The position numbers and the translations under genes were made by a program. The notes beneath the pieces are model-generated. The model was given only the letters and a program-made list of their open reading frames with translations. It did not search any database and was not told the DNA's origin. Shown here in pieces: positions 17,276 to 25,610 of a stretch of 64,000 bases of DNA (positions within the stretch are counted from its first letter, which is position 1; each line of letters begins with the position of its first letter). The stretch lies in NCBI GenBank assembly GCA_903904605.1, contig CAIVDC010000086.1, positions 47,951 through 111,950 of the forward strand, read 5' to 3'. This stretch comes from an uncultured Sterolibacterium sp. (GTDB taxonomy: Bacteria; Pseudomonadota; Gammaproteobacteria; Burkholderiales; Rhodocyclaceae).

Positions 17276-19024
17276 ATGGCCTTCGACCCAAAATCCCACC
17301 TCAGCCATCTGCTGAAGCGCGCGCTGGAATCCGTGGCGCCGCAACACAAGGACGCGGCCATCCTGCTGGAACGCCCCAAGCAGGCCAGTCATGGCGACTT
17401 CGCCAGCAACCTGGCGCTGCAACTGGCCAAGGCGCTGCAGACCAATCCCCGCGAAATCGCCCAGCGCCTGATCCGCGAACTTCCGCCCTCGCCCTGGCTC
17501 GACGCGGTCGAGGTGGCCGGCGCCGGCTTCATCAACTTCCGCCTGGCCGCCGCGGCAAAGACCCGGGTGGTGCAGGAGATCCTCGAACTCGGCGCGAACT
17601 ACGGCAGAAGCCGGCTGGGATCCGGCAGCAAGATGCAGGTCGAGTTCGTCTCGGCCAATCCGACCGGCCCGCTCCACGTCGGCCACGGCCGCGGCGCCGC
17701 CTATGGCGCCAGTCTCGCCGCGTTGCTCGCTTTCGCCGGCTATGCGGTGACGCGCGAGTACTACGTCAACGATGCCGGACGGCAGATGGACATCCTCGCC
17801 CTGTCCTGCTGGCTGCGCTACCTGGCATTGTTCGATGAACCGGTTCCGTTTCCGGGCAATGCCTATCAGGGCGACTACGTCACCGATATGGCGCGGCAGA
17901 TCGGCGCAGCCCATGGCCGGGACTATGTCCATCCGGCCGCCGCCGTCCTGGCCTGCGTGCCGGCCGGCGAAGGGGGTCCGCCCGAGGCGGCGGCGGACGC
18001 CCATCTGGACGGGCTGATCAAGGCCGCCAAGGATCTGCTCGGCGAGGGCTGGGTGTACATTCACCAGCATGTGCTGACCGAACAACTGGCCGACTGCCGC
18101 GCCGATCTGGAAGAGTTCGGGGTGCATTTCGATGTCTGGTTCTCCGAGCGCTCGCTCTACGACACCGGGATGGTGCAAAAGGCGGTGGCCGTTCTGGAAA
18201 GGAAAGGGCACATCTACCTGCAGGACGGCGCCAAGTGGTTCCGCTCCACCACCTTCGGCGACGAAAAGGATCGCGTCGTCCAGCGCGACAACGGGCTATA
18301 CACCTACTTCGCCTCGGACATCGCCTATCACCTGAACAAGTTCGAGCGCGGCTTCGACAGGATCGTCGATATCTGGGGCGCCGACCATCACGGCTACATC
18401 CCGCGCGTCAGGGGCGCGCTGCTGGCGCTCGATTGCGACGCCGGCAAACTCGACGTGGCGCTGGTGCAGTTCGTCTCGCTCTGGCGGGGAACCGAGAAGG
18501 TCTCGATGTCCACCCGTGGCGGGGAGTTTGTCACACTGCGCGAACTGCGCAGGGAAGTCGGCAACGACGCCTGCCGCTTCTTCTACATGCTGAGGAAGCC
18601 CGAGCAGGCGCTCGACTTCGACCTCGAGCTGGCCAAGTCGCAAAGCAACGACAACCCGGTGTATTACGTCCAGTACGCTCACGCCCGGGTCCGTTCGGTG
18701 CTGTCGCAGTGGGGCGGCGCGGCGGCAGAACTCGCCGCCGCAGACACGGCGCCGCTCGTCGGCGAGCGGGAACTGGCGCTTTGCGCAAGACTGGCCGCTT
18801 TCCCCGAGGTGATCGAGGAAGCGGCGCGGGACTATGCGCCGCACAGCATCGCGTTCTATCTCAAGGATGCGGCGGCGGATTTCCACAGCTATTACAATGC
18901 CGAACGTATCCTGGTCGACGACCCCTCGCAGCGCCTGGCGCGCCTGGCGCTCGCCGCCGCGCTGAGCCAGGTGTTGCAGAACGGTCTCTTGATCCTGGGC
19001 GTTTCGGCGCCGGAGAGCATGTGA
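17276..19024 (+). CDS. argS: Arginyl-tRNA synthetase
   Basis: ArgRS charges tRNA-Arg with arginine. The 582-residue protein begins MAFDPKSHLSHLLKRAL (the Add-1 domain that recognises the tRNA D-loop), has the class I HIGH signature as HVGH in NPTGPLHVGHGRGA, and the degenerate KMSKS loop as VSMSTRGGEF, normal for ArgRS. The C-terminal DALR anticodon-binding domain follows from about residue 450 (YYVQYAHARVRSVL). The ATG at 17276 matches the conserved N-terminus; an upstream in-frame ATG lies within a TATAAT box. Confidence 0.97.
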   Translation: MAFDPKSHLSHLLKRALESVAPQHKDAAILLERPKQASHGDFASNLALQLAKALQTNPREIAQRLIRELPPSPWLDAVEVAGAGFINFRLAAAAKTRVVQEILELGANYGRSRLGSGSKMQVEFVSANPTGPLHVGHGRGAAYGASLAALLAFAGYAVTREYYVNDAGRQMDILALSCWLRYLALFDEPVPFPGNAYQGDYVTDMARQIGAAHGRDYVHPAAAVLACVPAGEGGPPEAAADAHLDGLIKAAKDLLGEGWVYIHQHVLTEQLADCRADLEEFGVHFDVWFSERSLYDTGMVQKAVAVLERKGHIYLQDGAKWFRSTTFGDEKDRVVQRDNGLYTYFASDIAYHLNKFERGFDRIVDIWGADHHGYIPRVRGALLALDCDAGKLDVALVQFVSLWRGTEKVSMSTRGGEFVTLRELRREVGNDACRFFYMLRKPEQALDFDLELAKSQSNDNPVYYVQYAHARVRSVLSQWGGAAAELAAADTAPLVGERELALCARLAAFPEVIEEAARDYAPHSIAFYLKDAAADFHSYYNAERILVDDPSQRLARLALAAALSQVLQNGLLILGVSAPESM

Positions 19025-19025
19025 A

Positions 19026-19649
19026 ATGAACCAGAAAAGTCTACCTCCCAGCCCACTCGACGGCCGACCCTTCAACCGGCGCGCCCCGAGCCGTCATCGC
19101 GGCGGCGTCATCATCGGCATTTTCATCGGCCTGGTCATCGGCGTCCTGATCGCCTTCGGCGTGGTCTGGTATCTCAAGAAGGCGCCGCTGCCTTTCCTGG
19201 ACAAGACCTTTCATGCGGAAAAGCCCGACGCCAGGCCGGGCGGCGAAGAACAGGGGCCGCTGCCGCTGCCCGGCAAGCCCGGTGACAAGGTGAGCGAGAA
19301 ACCTCGGTTCGAGTTCTACAAGATCCTGCCCGGCGGCGATGCGACGCAGACCGACAAGGTTCCGGCGCAGGGAGTTCCCCCTCAAACCGCAGCGCCCGCG
19401 GCGCCCACCGAGTCTTTCTACCTGCAGGCCGGAGCCTTCCAGAAATCCGCCGAAGCCGACAATTTCAAGGCCAAGCTGGCGATGATGGGACTGGAGACCG
19501 ACGTTCAGGAGGTTACCCTGCCGGACAAGGGCGTGATCCAACGCGTCCGGGTCGGGCCCTTCAGCACGCCGGAAGAGATGAACCGCGCGCGCAATCAACT
19601 CGCCCTGAACGGAATCCAGGCAACCGTTGTCAAAGTGAGCCACCCTTAA
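19026..19649 (+). CDS. SPOR-domain membrane protein (FtsN-like)
   Basis: A bitopic inner-membrane protein of 207 residues. A cytoplasmic N-terminus with many Arg and His precedes one membrane helix (about residues 28-50, IIGIFIGLVIGVLIAFGVVWYL), then a Pro/Lys-rich linker, and a C-terminal SPOR domain at about 133-205 (SFYLQAGAFQKSAEADNFKA). SPOR domains bind denuded peptidoglycan at the septum. The architecture and the position between argS and dsbA match the FtsN-like proteins of betaproteobacteria. It starts 1 nt after the argS stop, so it belongs to the argS operon. Confidence 0.9.
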   Translation: MNQKSLPPSPLDGRPFNRRAPSRHRGGVIIGIFIGLVIGVLIAFGVVWYLKKAPLPFLDKTFHAEKPDARPGGEEQGPLPLPGKPGDKVSEKPRFEFYKILPGGDATQTDKVPAQGVPPQTAAPAAPTESFYLQAGAFQKSAEADNFKAKLAMMGLETDVQEVTLPDKGVIQRVRVGPFSTPEEMNRARNQLALNGIQATVVKVSHP

Positions 19650-19664
19650 TCCATGGAGAAACAC

Positions 19665-20306
19665 ATGTTGAAATACAGGAATCTGTTGGCCATCGTAGGT
19701 CTGCTGCTGGTCTTATTTGCCGGCGGCGCCCGCGCCGACCTGAAGCAGGGTCGCGACTACGACCTGATCAATCCGCCGCAGCCGACGGAGAAAGGCAAGG
19801 TCGAGGTCATCGAATTCTTTTCTTACATGTGCCCGCACTGCGATCACATCGATCCGCTGGTGAATAAATGGCAAAAGACCCTGGCCAGGGATGTCGTCTT
19901 TCGCCGCGTGCCGGTGATCTTCCGGCAGCAGTGGGAAGCGCCGGCCCGGCTCTATTACACGCTCGAAGCCATGGGCGAGCTGGACCGGCTGCACAGCGCC
20001 GCGTTCACGGCGATCCATCGCGAGAACATCGACCTCTCGACCGATGCGGGTGTCATCAATTGGGCGGCGACGAAGGGACTGGACCGCAAGAAGTTCGCCG
20101 ACACCTTCAATTCCTTCGCGGTTCAGAGCAAGACCCAAGGCAGCAGGCAAAAACAGGGGGCTTACGGTATCCAAGGCGTGCCGGCCTTTGTCGTTGCCGG
20201 ACAATATCGCACGCCCGACAATTTTTCCGGCGGCTACGACGATCTGCTCAAGCTCGTCACTGAACTGATCAACCATTCGCGCGCCGAACAGGGCCTCAAG
20301 AAATAG
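19665..20306 (+). CDS. dsbA: Thiol:disulfide interchange protein DsbA
   Basis: DsbA introduces disulfide bonds into exported proteins in the periplasm. The protein has a cleavable signal (about 23 residues ending GGARA), a thioredoxin fold with active site CPHC in FFSYMCPHCDH, a helical insertion, and the cis-Pro strand in QGVPAFVVAGQYRT. The ATG at 19665 is preferred, with GGAGAA directly upstream, over an ATG four codons earlier. It follows the SPOR gene at 15 bp. Confidence 0.95.
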   Translation: MLKYRNLLAIVGLLLVLFAGGARADLKQGRDYDLINPPQPTEKGKVEVIEFFSYMCPHCDHIDPLVNKWQKTLARDVVFRRVPVIFRQQWEAPARLYYTLEAMGELDRLHSAAFTAIHRENIDLSTDAGVINWAATKGLDRKKFADTFNSFAVQSKTQGSRQKQGAYGIQGVPAFVVAGQYRTPDNFSGGYDDLLKLVTELINHSRAEQGLKK

Positions 20307-20362
20307 TTTCTCCCGATCGCGGGAGCGCTTCGCCTGGGACCGGAAATCCTCCCGGAGACCGA

Positions 20363-21133
20363 TTGCAGGCGCCGGTGATCTTCCTCACCGGCGCTTCCAG
20401 CGGCCTGGGCGCCGAACTGGCCCGCCACTATTCGGCACGGGGTGCGGTCCTCGGTTTGGCGGCGCGGCGAGGTGCGGCGCTCGAAGCGCTCGCCGCCGAA
20501 CTGCCCGGCCGCTGCCACGCCTATCCCCTGGACGTCACCGATGCGCCAGCGCTTTCGGCGGCAGCCGCCGACTTCATCGGTCGCGCCGGCGTCCCCGATC
20601 TGGTCATCGCCAATGCCGGCATCAGCGTCGGCACGCTGACCGGGCCGATCGAGGATTTGCCCGCTTTCAGGAGGGTGATGGCGGTCAATGTTCTGGGCAT
20701 GGTGCATACCTTCCAGCCCTTCGTCGCGGCGATGAAGGAAATGCGCCGCGGGCGCCTGGTCGGCATCAGTTCGGTCGCAGGCATCCGCGGCATGCCGGGC
20801 GCCGGTGCCTACTGCGCCTCGAAGGCCGCGGCCATCGCCTATCTCGAGAGCCTCCGCGTCGAACTCGTCGGAAGCGGCATCGGCGTCTCCTGCATCGTGC
20901 CCGGTTACATCGCGACGCCGATGACGGCCGTGAACAAATACCCGATGCCCTTTCTACTGCCCGCCGGGCTTGCCGCGCGCCGCATCGCCCGGCAGATCGA
21001 CCGGGGCGCCCGCTATGCCGTGGTGCCCTGGCAGATGGGCTTGGTCGCCAAGCTGCTGCGACTCCTGCCCGACCCGCTGTTCGACCGGCTTTTTTCCCGC
21101 GCCGGACGCAAGCCGCGCGGCTTGTCGCTGTAG
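20363..21133 (+). CDS. Short-chain dehydrogenase/reductase (SDR)
   Basis: A 256-residue classical SDR. The N-terminal cofactor motif TGASSGLGAELARHY, the NAG motif in VIANAGISVG, the catalytic Ser in GISSVAGIRG, and YCASK with active-site Tyr and Lys are all present. ARR after the second strand suggests NADP(H) preference. A helical C-terminal extension (LRLLPDPLFDRLFSRAG) resembles membrane-associated SDRs. The start is TTG at 20363 with GGAG 7 nt upstream. The substrate is unknown. Confidence 0.88.
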   Translation: MQAPVIFLTGASSGLGAELARHYSARGAVLGLAARRGAALEALAAELPGRCHAYPLDVTDAPALSAAAADFIGRAGVPDLVIANAGISVGTLTGPIEDLPAFRRVMAVNVLGMVHTFQPFVAAMKEMRRGRLVGISSVAGIRGMPGAGAYCASKAAAIAYLESLRVELVGSGIGVSCIVPGYIATPMTAVNKYPMPFLLPAGLAARRIARQIDRGARYAVVPWQMGLVAKLLRLLPDPLFDRLFSRAGRKPRGLSL

Positions 21134-21150
21134 CGCCGGTTAATACCGAC

Positions 21151-21594
21151 CTACCGCATCTCGCTCAGGAAACGCTCGGGCGTAACGATGTGGAAGCGAT
21201 TGGCGAGCAGTTTGCGCCGCGCCAGCGTCAGCAGCGCCTTGTCGCTGGTGACGAGATAATCGGCCCGGGCGTCGCGCGCCAGTTCGAGAAACTTCTGGTC
21301 ATCCGCGTCCCGGCACTGCGGCAGGGGCAGGCCGGAGTCATCCGCGGCCCCTTTGACCACGCAGCACGCGCTGCCGGCATAGTCGGCAAGGATGCGCTGC
21401 TGCGCCGAGTCGTCGAGGGCGAATTCAGGATAGCCGAGGACGCGTTCGAACTCGGCCAGACAGTCTGGACTGGTCAAGGGCAGCAACTCGCCCGCCGCTA
21501 TGCGTTCGGGAAGGACCGCAAGGCGGCTGTCGGCGAACACCCATAGCGACAACAGCACATTGGTGTCCAGAACGACGCGCAACCGGGAGATCAA
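21151..21594 (-). CDS. PIN-domain protein (putative ribonuclease, COG1569-like)
   Basis: The 147-residue protein has a PIN fold with the acidic site residues expected of a metal-dependent RNase: Asp in VVLDTNVLLS, Glu in CLAEFERVL, Asp in CRDADDQKFLELA and Asp in YLVTSDKALL. COG1569-type proteins are usually annotated as toxin components of toxin-antitoxin pairs, but no antitoxin-like gene adjoins it. Start choice is uncertain: TTG at 21594 overlaps the phaC stop (TTGA), while TTG at 21582 gives the family-typical MRVVLDTN. It is probably co-transcribed with phaC. Confidence 0.82.
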   Translation of the reverse strand: MISRLRVVLDTNVLLSLWVFADSRLAVLPERIAAGELLPLTSPDCLAEFERVLGYPEFALDDSAQQRILADYAGSACCVVKGAADDSGLPLPQCRDADDQKFLELARDARADYLVTSDKALLTLARRKLLANRFHIVTPERFLSEMR

Positions 21595-23429
21595 TCCTTG
21601 CCCGAGGGCTTCTGCTGGTCGAGGCGGAACTTGACGAAGGAGCCGGGCGCATCCTCGATCGCCTTGAGTTTTCCCTTGGCCGGATCACGCGCCGGCACCA
21701 TTTCCTTGCCGTTCTGCTGGGAAATCCAGTTCTGCCAATCGGTCCACCACGATCCCGGATGCTGTGTCGCCTCGGCAAACCAATCCTCCGGCGTTGTCGG
21801 CAGCTTCTTCGCCGCCTTGTCGTCATTGGTCCAGTAGCCGTACTTGTTGGCCGAGGGCGGATTGACGATGCCGGCGATATGGCCGGAGCCGCCGAGCACG
21901 AAGCGCACAGGTCCGGAAAGATTGGTCGCGCCGAGATAGGTGCTCTTCCAGGGCGCGATATGGTCTTCGATGGTCGAGACGAAATAACAGGGCGTCTTGA
22001 TCTTGCCGATGTCGATCGGCACCCCGTTCAGTTCGATGCCGCCCGGCTCCTTGAGCAGGTTCTGCATGTACATCTTGCGCAGGTAGAAGCTGTGCATCCT
22101 GTACGGCATGCGGGTGGAGTCGGAATTCCAGAACAGCAGATCGAAAGGGAAAGGCTCCCGGCCCATCAGATAGTTGTTCACCACGAAAGACCAGATCAGG
22201 TCGTTGCCGCGCAGCATGTTGAAGGTGCCGGCCATCTCCGAGCCTTCCAGGTAGCCGCGCGCCTGCATCTTCCTCTCCAGGCTCGCCACCTGCTCTTCGT
22301 CGATGAACACGCCCAGTTCGCCGGGAATGGAGAAATCGAGCAGGGCCACGAAAAAGGTGGCCGAGGCGATGCGCTTGTCCTTCTTCGCCGCGAGATAGCC
22401 CATCGCGGAGCCCAGCAGCGTGCCGCCCAGGCAGTAGCCGATGAGGTTCACTTCCTGTTCGCCGGTCTGCCGGCAGACGGCGTCGATTGCCGCCAGCGCG
22501 CCTTCGTTGAGGTAATCGTCGAAGCCCTTCTGCGCCAGCTTCTGGTCTGGATTGACCCAGGAGACGACGAACACCGTGTGGCCCTGGTCGGTCGCCCACT
22601 TGATGTAGGAGTTCTTCTCGCGCAGGTCGAGGATATAGTACTTGTTGATCCACGGCGGAATGATCAGCAGCGGCCGCTTGAACTGCTGCGCCGTAGTCGG
22701 GGAAAACTGCAGCAGCTGGATCAGGTCGTTCTGGAAGACCACCTTGCCCGGCGTCGTGGCGACATTGCCGCCGAGTTCGAAGGCGGTCGGATCGGTCATC
22801 TTGACGCGCAGCTGGCCGTTGCCTTCCTCGATGTCGCGCAACAGGTTGTTGAAGCCGTTGAGCAGGTTGTGCCCGTGGGTCTTGACCGTCTCGCGCAGCA
22901 CCTCGGGGTTGGTGACGGCGAAGTTCGAGGGGGACAAGGCGTCGATGAACTGGCGCGTAAAGAAATTCACCTTCTTGCGCGAGACTTCCGGCAGATCATC
23001 GACCTGGCTCACCGCCTCGTGGATGTTGCGCGCGGTAATCAGGTAGGACTGCTTGATGAAGTCGAACAGGAAATGCTCCTCCCACGCGGCGTCCTTGAAG
23101 CGGTTGTCGCCCTTGGCGGGCTGTGCCAGCGCCGTCGGCTGCATGCCGGAGAAGCGCATCATCGAATGCTGCCAAAGCGAGAAATAGTCCCAGACCAGAT
23201 TCATCTGGACTTGGGCCAGCTTGTAGGGATTGGCGAGCATCTTGGCCATCATGTCCATGAAGGCCTGGGCGATGCCCAGTTCGTCGGACGGCGCGGTGAC
23301 GCCCTGCTTCATCTGGCGCTGGATATGTTCGGTGATCAGCTTGGAGGCGCGCTGCGCGACTTCGGCATAGGTGGCGGCGACCGCCTGGGGATCCGGCAAC
23401 TGCGATTTCACGTCTTCTGTGGTAGCCAT
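21591..23429 (-). CDS. phaC: Class I poly(3-hydroxyalkanoate) synthase
   Basis: PhaC polymerises 3-hydroxyacyl-CoA into storage polyester at the granule surface. The 612-residue protein has an N-terminal PhaC domain with the helical segment FLFDFIKQSYL, then an alpha/beta hydrolase core. The lipase-like box is GYCLGG, with the catalytic Cys at about residue 333, the Asp in STIEDHIAPW and the His in GGSGHIAGIVNPP. Size and the absence of a PhaE/PhaR neighbour indicate class I. It follows a metallo-hydrolase gene at 27 bp. No phasin, phaA or phaB is adjacent. Confidence 0.96.
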   Translation of the reverse strand: MATTEDVKSQLPDPQAVAATYAEVAQRASKLITEHIQRQMKQGVTAPSDELGIAQAFMDMMAKMLANPYKLAQVQMNLVWDYFSLWQHSMMRFSGMQPTALAQPAKGDNRFKDAAWEEHFLFDFIKQSYLITARNIHEAVSQVDDLPEVSRKKVNFFTRQFIDALSPSNFAVTNPEVLRETVKTHGHNLLNGFNNLLRDIEEGNGQLRVKMTDPTAFELGGNVATTPGKVVFQNDLIQLLQFSPTTAQQFKRPLLIIPPWINKYYILDLREKNSYIKWATDQGHTVFVVSWVNPDQKLAQKGFDDYLNEGALAAIDAVCRQTGEQEVNLIGYCLGGTLLGSAMGYLAAKKDKRIASATFFVALLDFSIPGELGVFIDEEQVASLERKMQARGYLEGSEMAGTFNMLRGNDLIWSFVVNNYLMGREPFPFDLLFWNSDSTRMPYRMHSFYLRKMYMQNLLKEPGGIELNGVPIDIGKIKTPCYFVSTIEDHIAPWKSTYLGATNLSGPVRFVLGGSGHIAGIVNPPSANKYGYWTNDDKAAKKLPTTPEDWFAEATQHPGSWWTDWQNWISQQNGKEMVPARDPAKGKLKAIEDAPGSFVKFRLDQQKPSGKD

Positions 23430-23456
23430 TCAATGTTCTCCTTCTGCTCAGTGAAT

Positions 23457-24485
23457 TCAGTGCGTCCTGATGAATCGGATCTGATCCTGCTCGACGATGC
23501 GCGTCAGCGCACCCGCCTGCTCCAGATAGTTGAGGTGGGCCATGGCTTCGCCCATGGCGAACATGGTCTGGTGCGCGTCCGTGATTTCGCGCGGGAACAG
23601 CACCGGGATCAGGTCGGCCGCAGACATCGGCCGGCCGCAGGCATCCTGCAGATCGGTGCAACGGTCGCGATGATGCGCCTCGAGCTCGCCGATGCGCGCG
23701 TGCAGGCCGCGAAAAGGCCGGCCATGCGAGGGCAGCACCAGCGTGTCCGCGGGCAGCGCCTTGAAACCGTCGATGGAATCCAGGAACATTCCGAGCGGAT
23801 TGCCGTCGGGGTTCGGGGCGATCACGCTCATATTGGTCGAGATGCGCGGCAGCAGCATATCGCCCGAAATCAGGGTCGCGAGTTCCGCGCAGTAGAGGGA
23901 GGCGTGCTCGGGCGCATGGCCATGGCCGACGATGACCCGCCAGGACTTGCCGCCGATGGCGATGTCCTGGCCGGCGAAGAGGCGGTGATAAGTGGCCGGA
24001 ATCTCGGGAACCACCTTGCCGTAGGCGTTGCCGCGCCGCGCCAGTTCCTCCAGCCAGCGTTCATCGAGCCCGTGCTGCCGGAACAATTTCAGCATCGCGG
24101 CGATGCCGTAGTTGCCGATCTGCCCGCAGAACATGTGCGCCGTCAGATATTCCCCCAGCGTGATCCAGAGCGGCGCGCCGGTCTCCCGCTCCAGCCAAGC
24201 GGCGAGGCCGAGATGGTCGGGGTGGCAATGGGTGACGATCTGGCGCCTGAGCGGATGATCGGGCAGCAGACGGCGCCAGCAGTCCTTGAGGACATCGACC
24301 GCGACACCGGTATCGACCGCCGTCCACAGGGTCGCGCCGCGCTCGCTAGTGCCGTCCTCGAGCAGCCAGAGATTGATGTGGTCGAGCAAGAAGGGCAGCG
24401 GCATGCGCAGCCAGAGAATGCCGGGTGCGACCTCCAGGCTGGCGCCCGGTTCGGGAAGCTGTTCGAGGGGATAGCTCAGCGGCAT
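23457..24485 (-). CDS. MBL-fold metallo-hydrolase upstream of phaC
   Basis: A metallo-beta-lactamase-fold hydrolase. Zinc motifs are THCHPDHLG (HxHxDH), then VGHGHAPEHASLY, LISGDMLLP and LPSHGRPF. A helical C-terminal region after about residue 240 resembles the winged-helix tail of hydroxyacylglutathione-hydrolase-like and lactamase-B-like proteins. The substrate is unknown. ATG at 24485 is used; an in-frame TTG at 24500 would add five residues. It is likely in one operon with phaC. Confidence 0.85.
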   Translation of the reverse strand: MPLSYPLEQLPEPGASLEVAPGILWLRMPLPFLLDHINLWLLEDGTSERGATLWTAVDTGVAVDVLKDCWRRLLPDHPLRRQIVTHCHPDHLGLAAWLERETGAPLWITLGEYLTAHMFCGQIGNYGIAAMLKLFRQHGLDERWLEELARRGNAYGKVVPEIPATYHRLFAGQDIAIGGKSWRVIVGHGHAPEHASLYCAELATLISGDMLLPRISTNMSVIAPNPDGNPLGMFLDSIDGFKALPADTLVLPSHGRPFRGLHARIGELEAHHRDRCTDLQDACGRPMSAADLIPVLFPREITDAHQTMFAMGEAMAHLNYLEQAGALTRIVEQDQIRFIRTH

Positions 24486-24644
24486 GTCTGTCGGGGTCAA
24501 GGCTCAGGATTGCGTTGCTCGGAAAAATCTGTTTAACTTTCAATTGCAAAGCGTGTTCATCGCGCACCATTCTACCCCAATGCGGCCGGATTTGTTGCGG
24601 CGCAGCATCGGCAGGCGAAACCCCAAATCACGCCGGGCACGGAC

Positions 24645-25058
24645 ATGAAAGAACCGACCTTCACCATCACCGAACTGTCGCGCGATTTCGATATCACCCC
24701 CCGCACCATCCGCTACTACGAGCATCAGGGCTTGCTGTTCCCGCAGCGCTCCGGTTCTTCCCGCATCTACACCAAGCGCGACCACACCCGGCTGAAGCTG
24801 ACGCTGCGCGGCAAGCGCCTCGGTCTGAGTCTGGCCGAGATCAAGGACCTGATCGACATGTACGACACCGCCCGCGACGAGTCATCCCAGCTGACCAGTT
24901 TCCTGAGCGTCCTGAACCAGCGCAAGGCTTCCCTGGAGCAGCAGCGCGAGGACATCGAGGCCGTGCTCGCCGAGATCAACGGCTTCGAGGAACAATGCCG
25001 CCGCATCCTCGCCAGCCAGGACCGGCCGACGCGTAGCAAGCTTCGCCGGGCCACTTGA
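24645..25058 (+). CDS. liuR: MerR-family regulator LiuR
   Basis: A 137-residue MerR-family transcription factor. The winged helix-turn-helix (about residues 7-75) contains FDITPRTIRYYEHQGLL and SSRIYTKRDHTRLKL; a coiled coil (about 85-125) mediates dimerisation. No metal-binding Cys cluster is present, as expected for LiuR-type regulators of branched-chain amino acid catabolism. It sits directly before a leucine catabolic operon and a 20 bp-class dyad lies in the promoter between them, so the LiuR assignment is strongly supported by context. Confidence 0.88.
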   Translation: MKEPTFTITELSRDFDITPRTIRYYEHQGLLFPQRSGSSRIYTKRDHTRLKLTLRGKRLGLSLAEIKDLIDMYDTARDESSQLTSFLSVLNQRKASLEQQREDIEAVLAEINGFEEQCRRILASQDRPTRSKLRRAT

Positions 25059-25072
25059 CGCTTACCTGTCTG

Positions 25073-25102
25073 TTGACGTTGACGTTAACGTCAACCTACA
25101 AT
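25073..25102 (+). promoter_or_regulatory. liu operon promoter with LiuR-type palindrome in the spacer
   Basis: TTGACG (25073-25078) and TACAAT (25097-25102) form a promoter with an 18 bp spacer. A perfect 18 bp palindrome, GTTGACGTTAACGTCAAC, spans 25078-25095 and fills the spacer. A dimeric regulator bound inside an over-long spacer is the hallmark of MerR-family control. AGGGGGA (25109-25115) follows as ribosome site for the TTG start at 25122. The hexamers and palindrome are seen directly; LiuR binding is inferred. Confidence 0.8.
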
Positions 25103-25121
25103 CGCGCCAGGGGGAAACTTT

Positions 25122-25610
25122 TTGGATACCAGCACGCCTCATCCGGCACACGCTCTTGCTCAGGCGCGCTTCGAACCGGGGGATCCCGGCTGGGCCGCCA
25201 AGGTGCGCGAGAGCTTCCAGCGCCAGCAGGTGATGGCCCTGCTGGGCGCAGAACTCGCCGAAGTCGGTCCGGGCCGGTGCGAAATCCGCCTGCCGTATCG
25301 CGAGCAACTGACCCAGCAGCACGGTTACTTTCACGCGGGCATCATCAGCACCATCGTCGATAGCGCCGGCGGCTATGCCGGGTTCAGCCTGATGCCGGCA
25401 GGCGCCGGCGTACTGACCGTCGAATACAAGCTCAACCTGCTCGCCCCGGGCGACGGCGATCTCCTGATTGCCGTCGGTGAAGTGGTCAAGCCGGGCAAGA
25501 ACCTGGTCATCGCGCGCGGCGACGTCTGGGTGCGGAAGCAGGAAAGACTAATCCATTGCGCAGTCATGCAGCAGACGCTGATGACCATGCACGGCAGGGA
25601 GGACAAATGA
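25122..25610 (+). CDS. PaaI-family hotdog thioesterase
   Basis: A 162-residue hotdog-fold acyl-CoA thioesterase, first gene of the liu operon. The PaaI-type signature is [21 protein letters not shown], where the HG start and the Asp form the active site; [14 protein letters not shown] is the following conserved strand. The start is TTG at 25122 with a strong purine-rich ribosome site 8 nt upstream. Its stop overlaps the next ATG (ATGA). In this setting it may release CoA from stalled acyl-CoA intermediates; that role is inferred. Confidence 0.87.
   Translation: MDTSTPHPAHALAQARFEPGDPGWAAKVRESFQRQQVMALLGAELAEVGPGRCEIRLPYREQLTQQHGYFHAGIISTIVDSAGGYAGFSLMPAGAGVLTVEYKLNLLAPGDGDLLIAVGEVVKPGKNLVIARGDVWVRKQERLIHCAVMQQTLMTMHGREDK

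Noticed and set aside
20310..20325. CTCCCG/CGGGAG hairpin after dsbA
   Set aside because: Only 6 bp with no T-run; the SDR gene follows in the same direction with a good ribosome site, so a terminator call is not supported.
21759..24536. A 925-codon plus-strand open frame opposite phaC and the metallo-hydrolase
   Set aside because: It covers two clearly coding minus-strand genes; composition is rich in Arg, Gln, His and Val as expected of a reverse-complement shadow.
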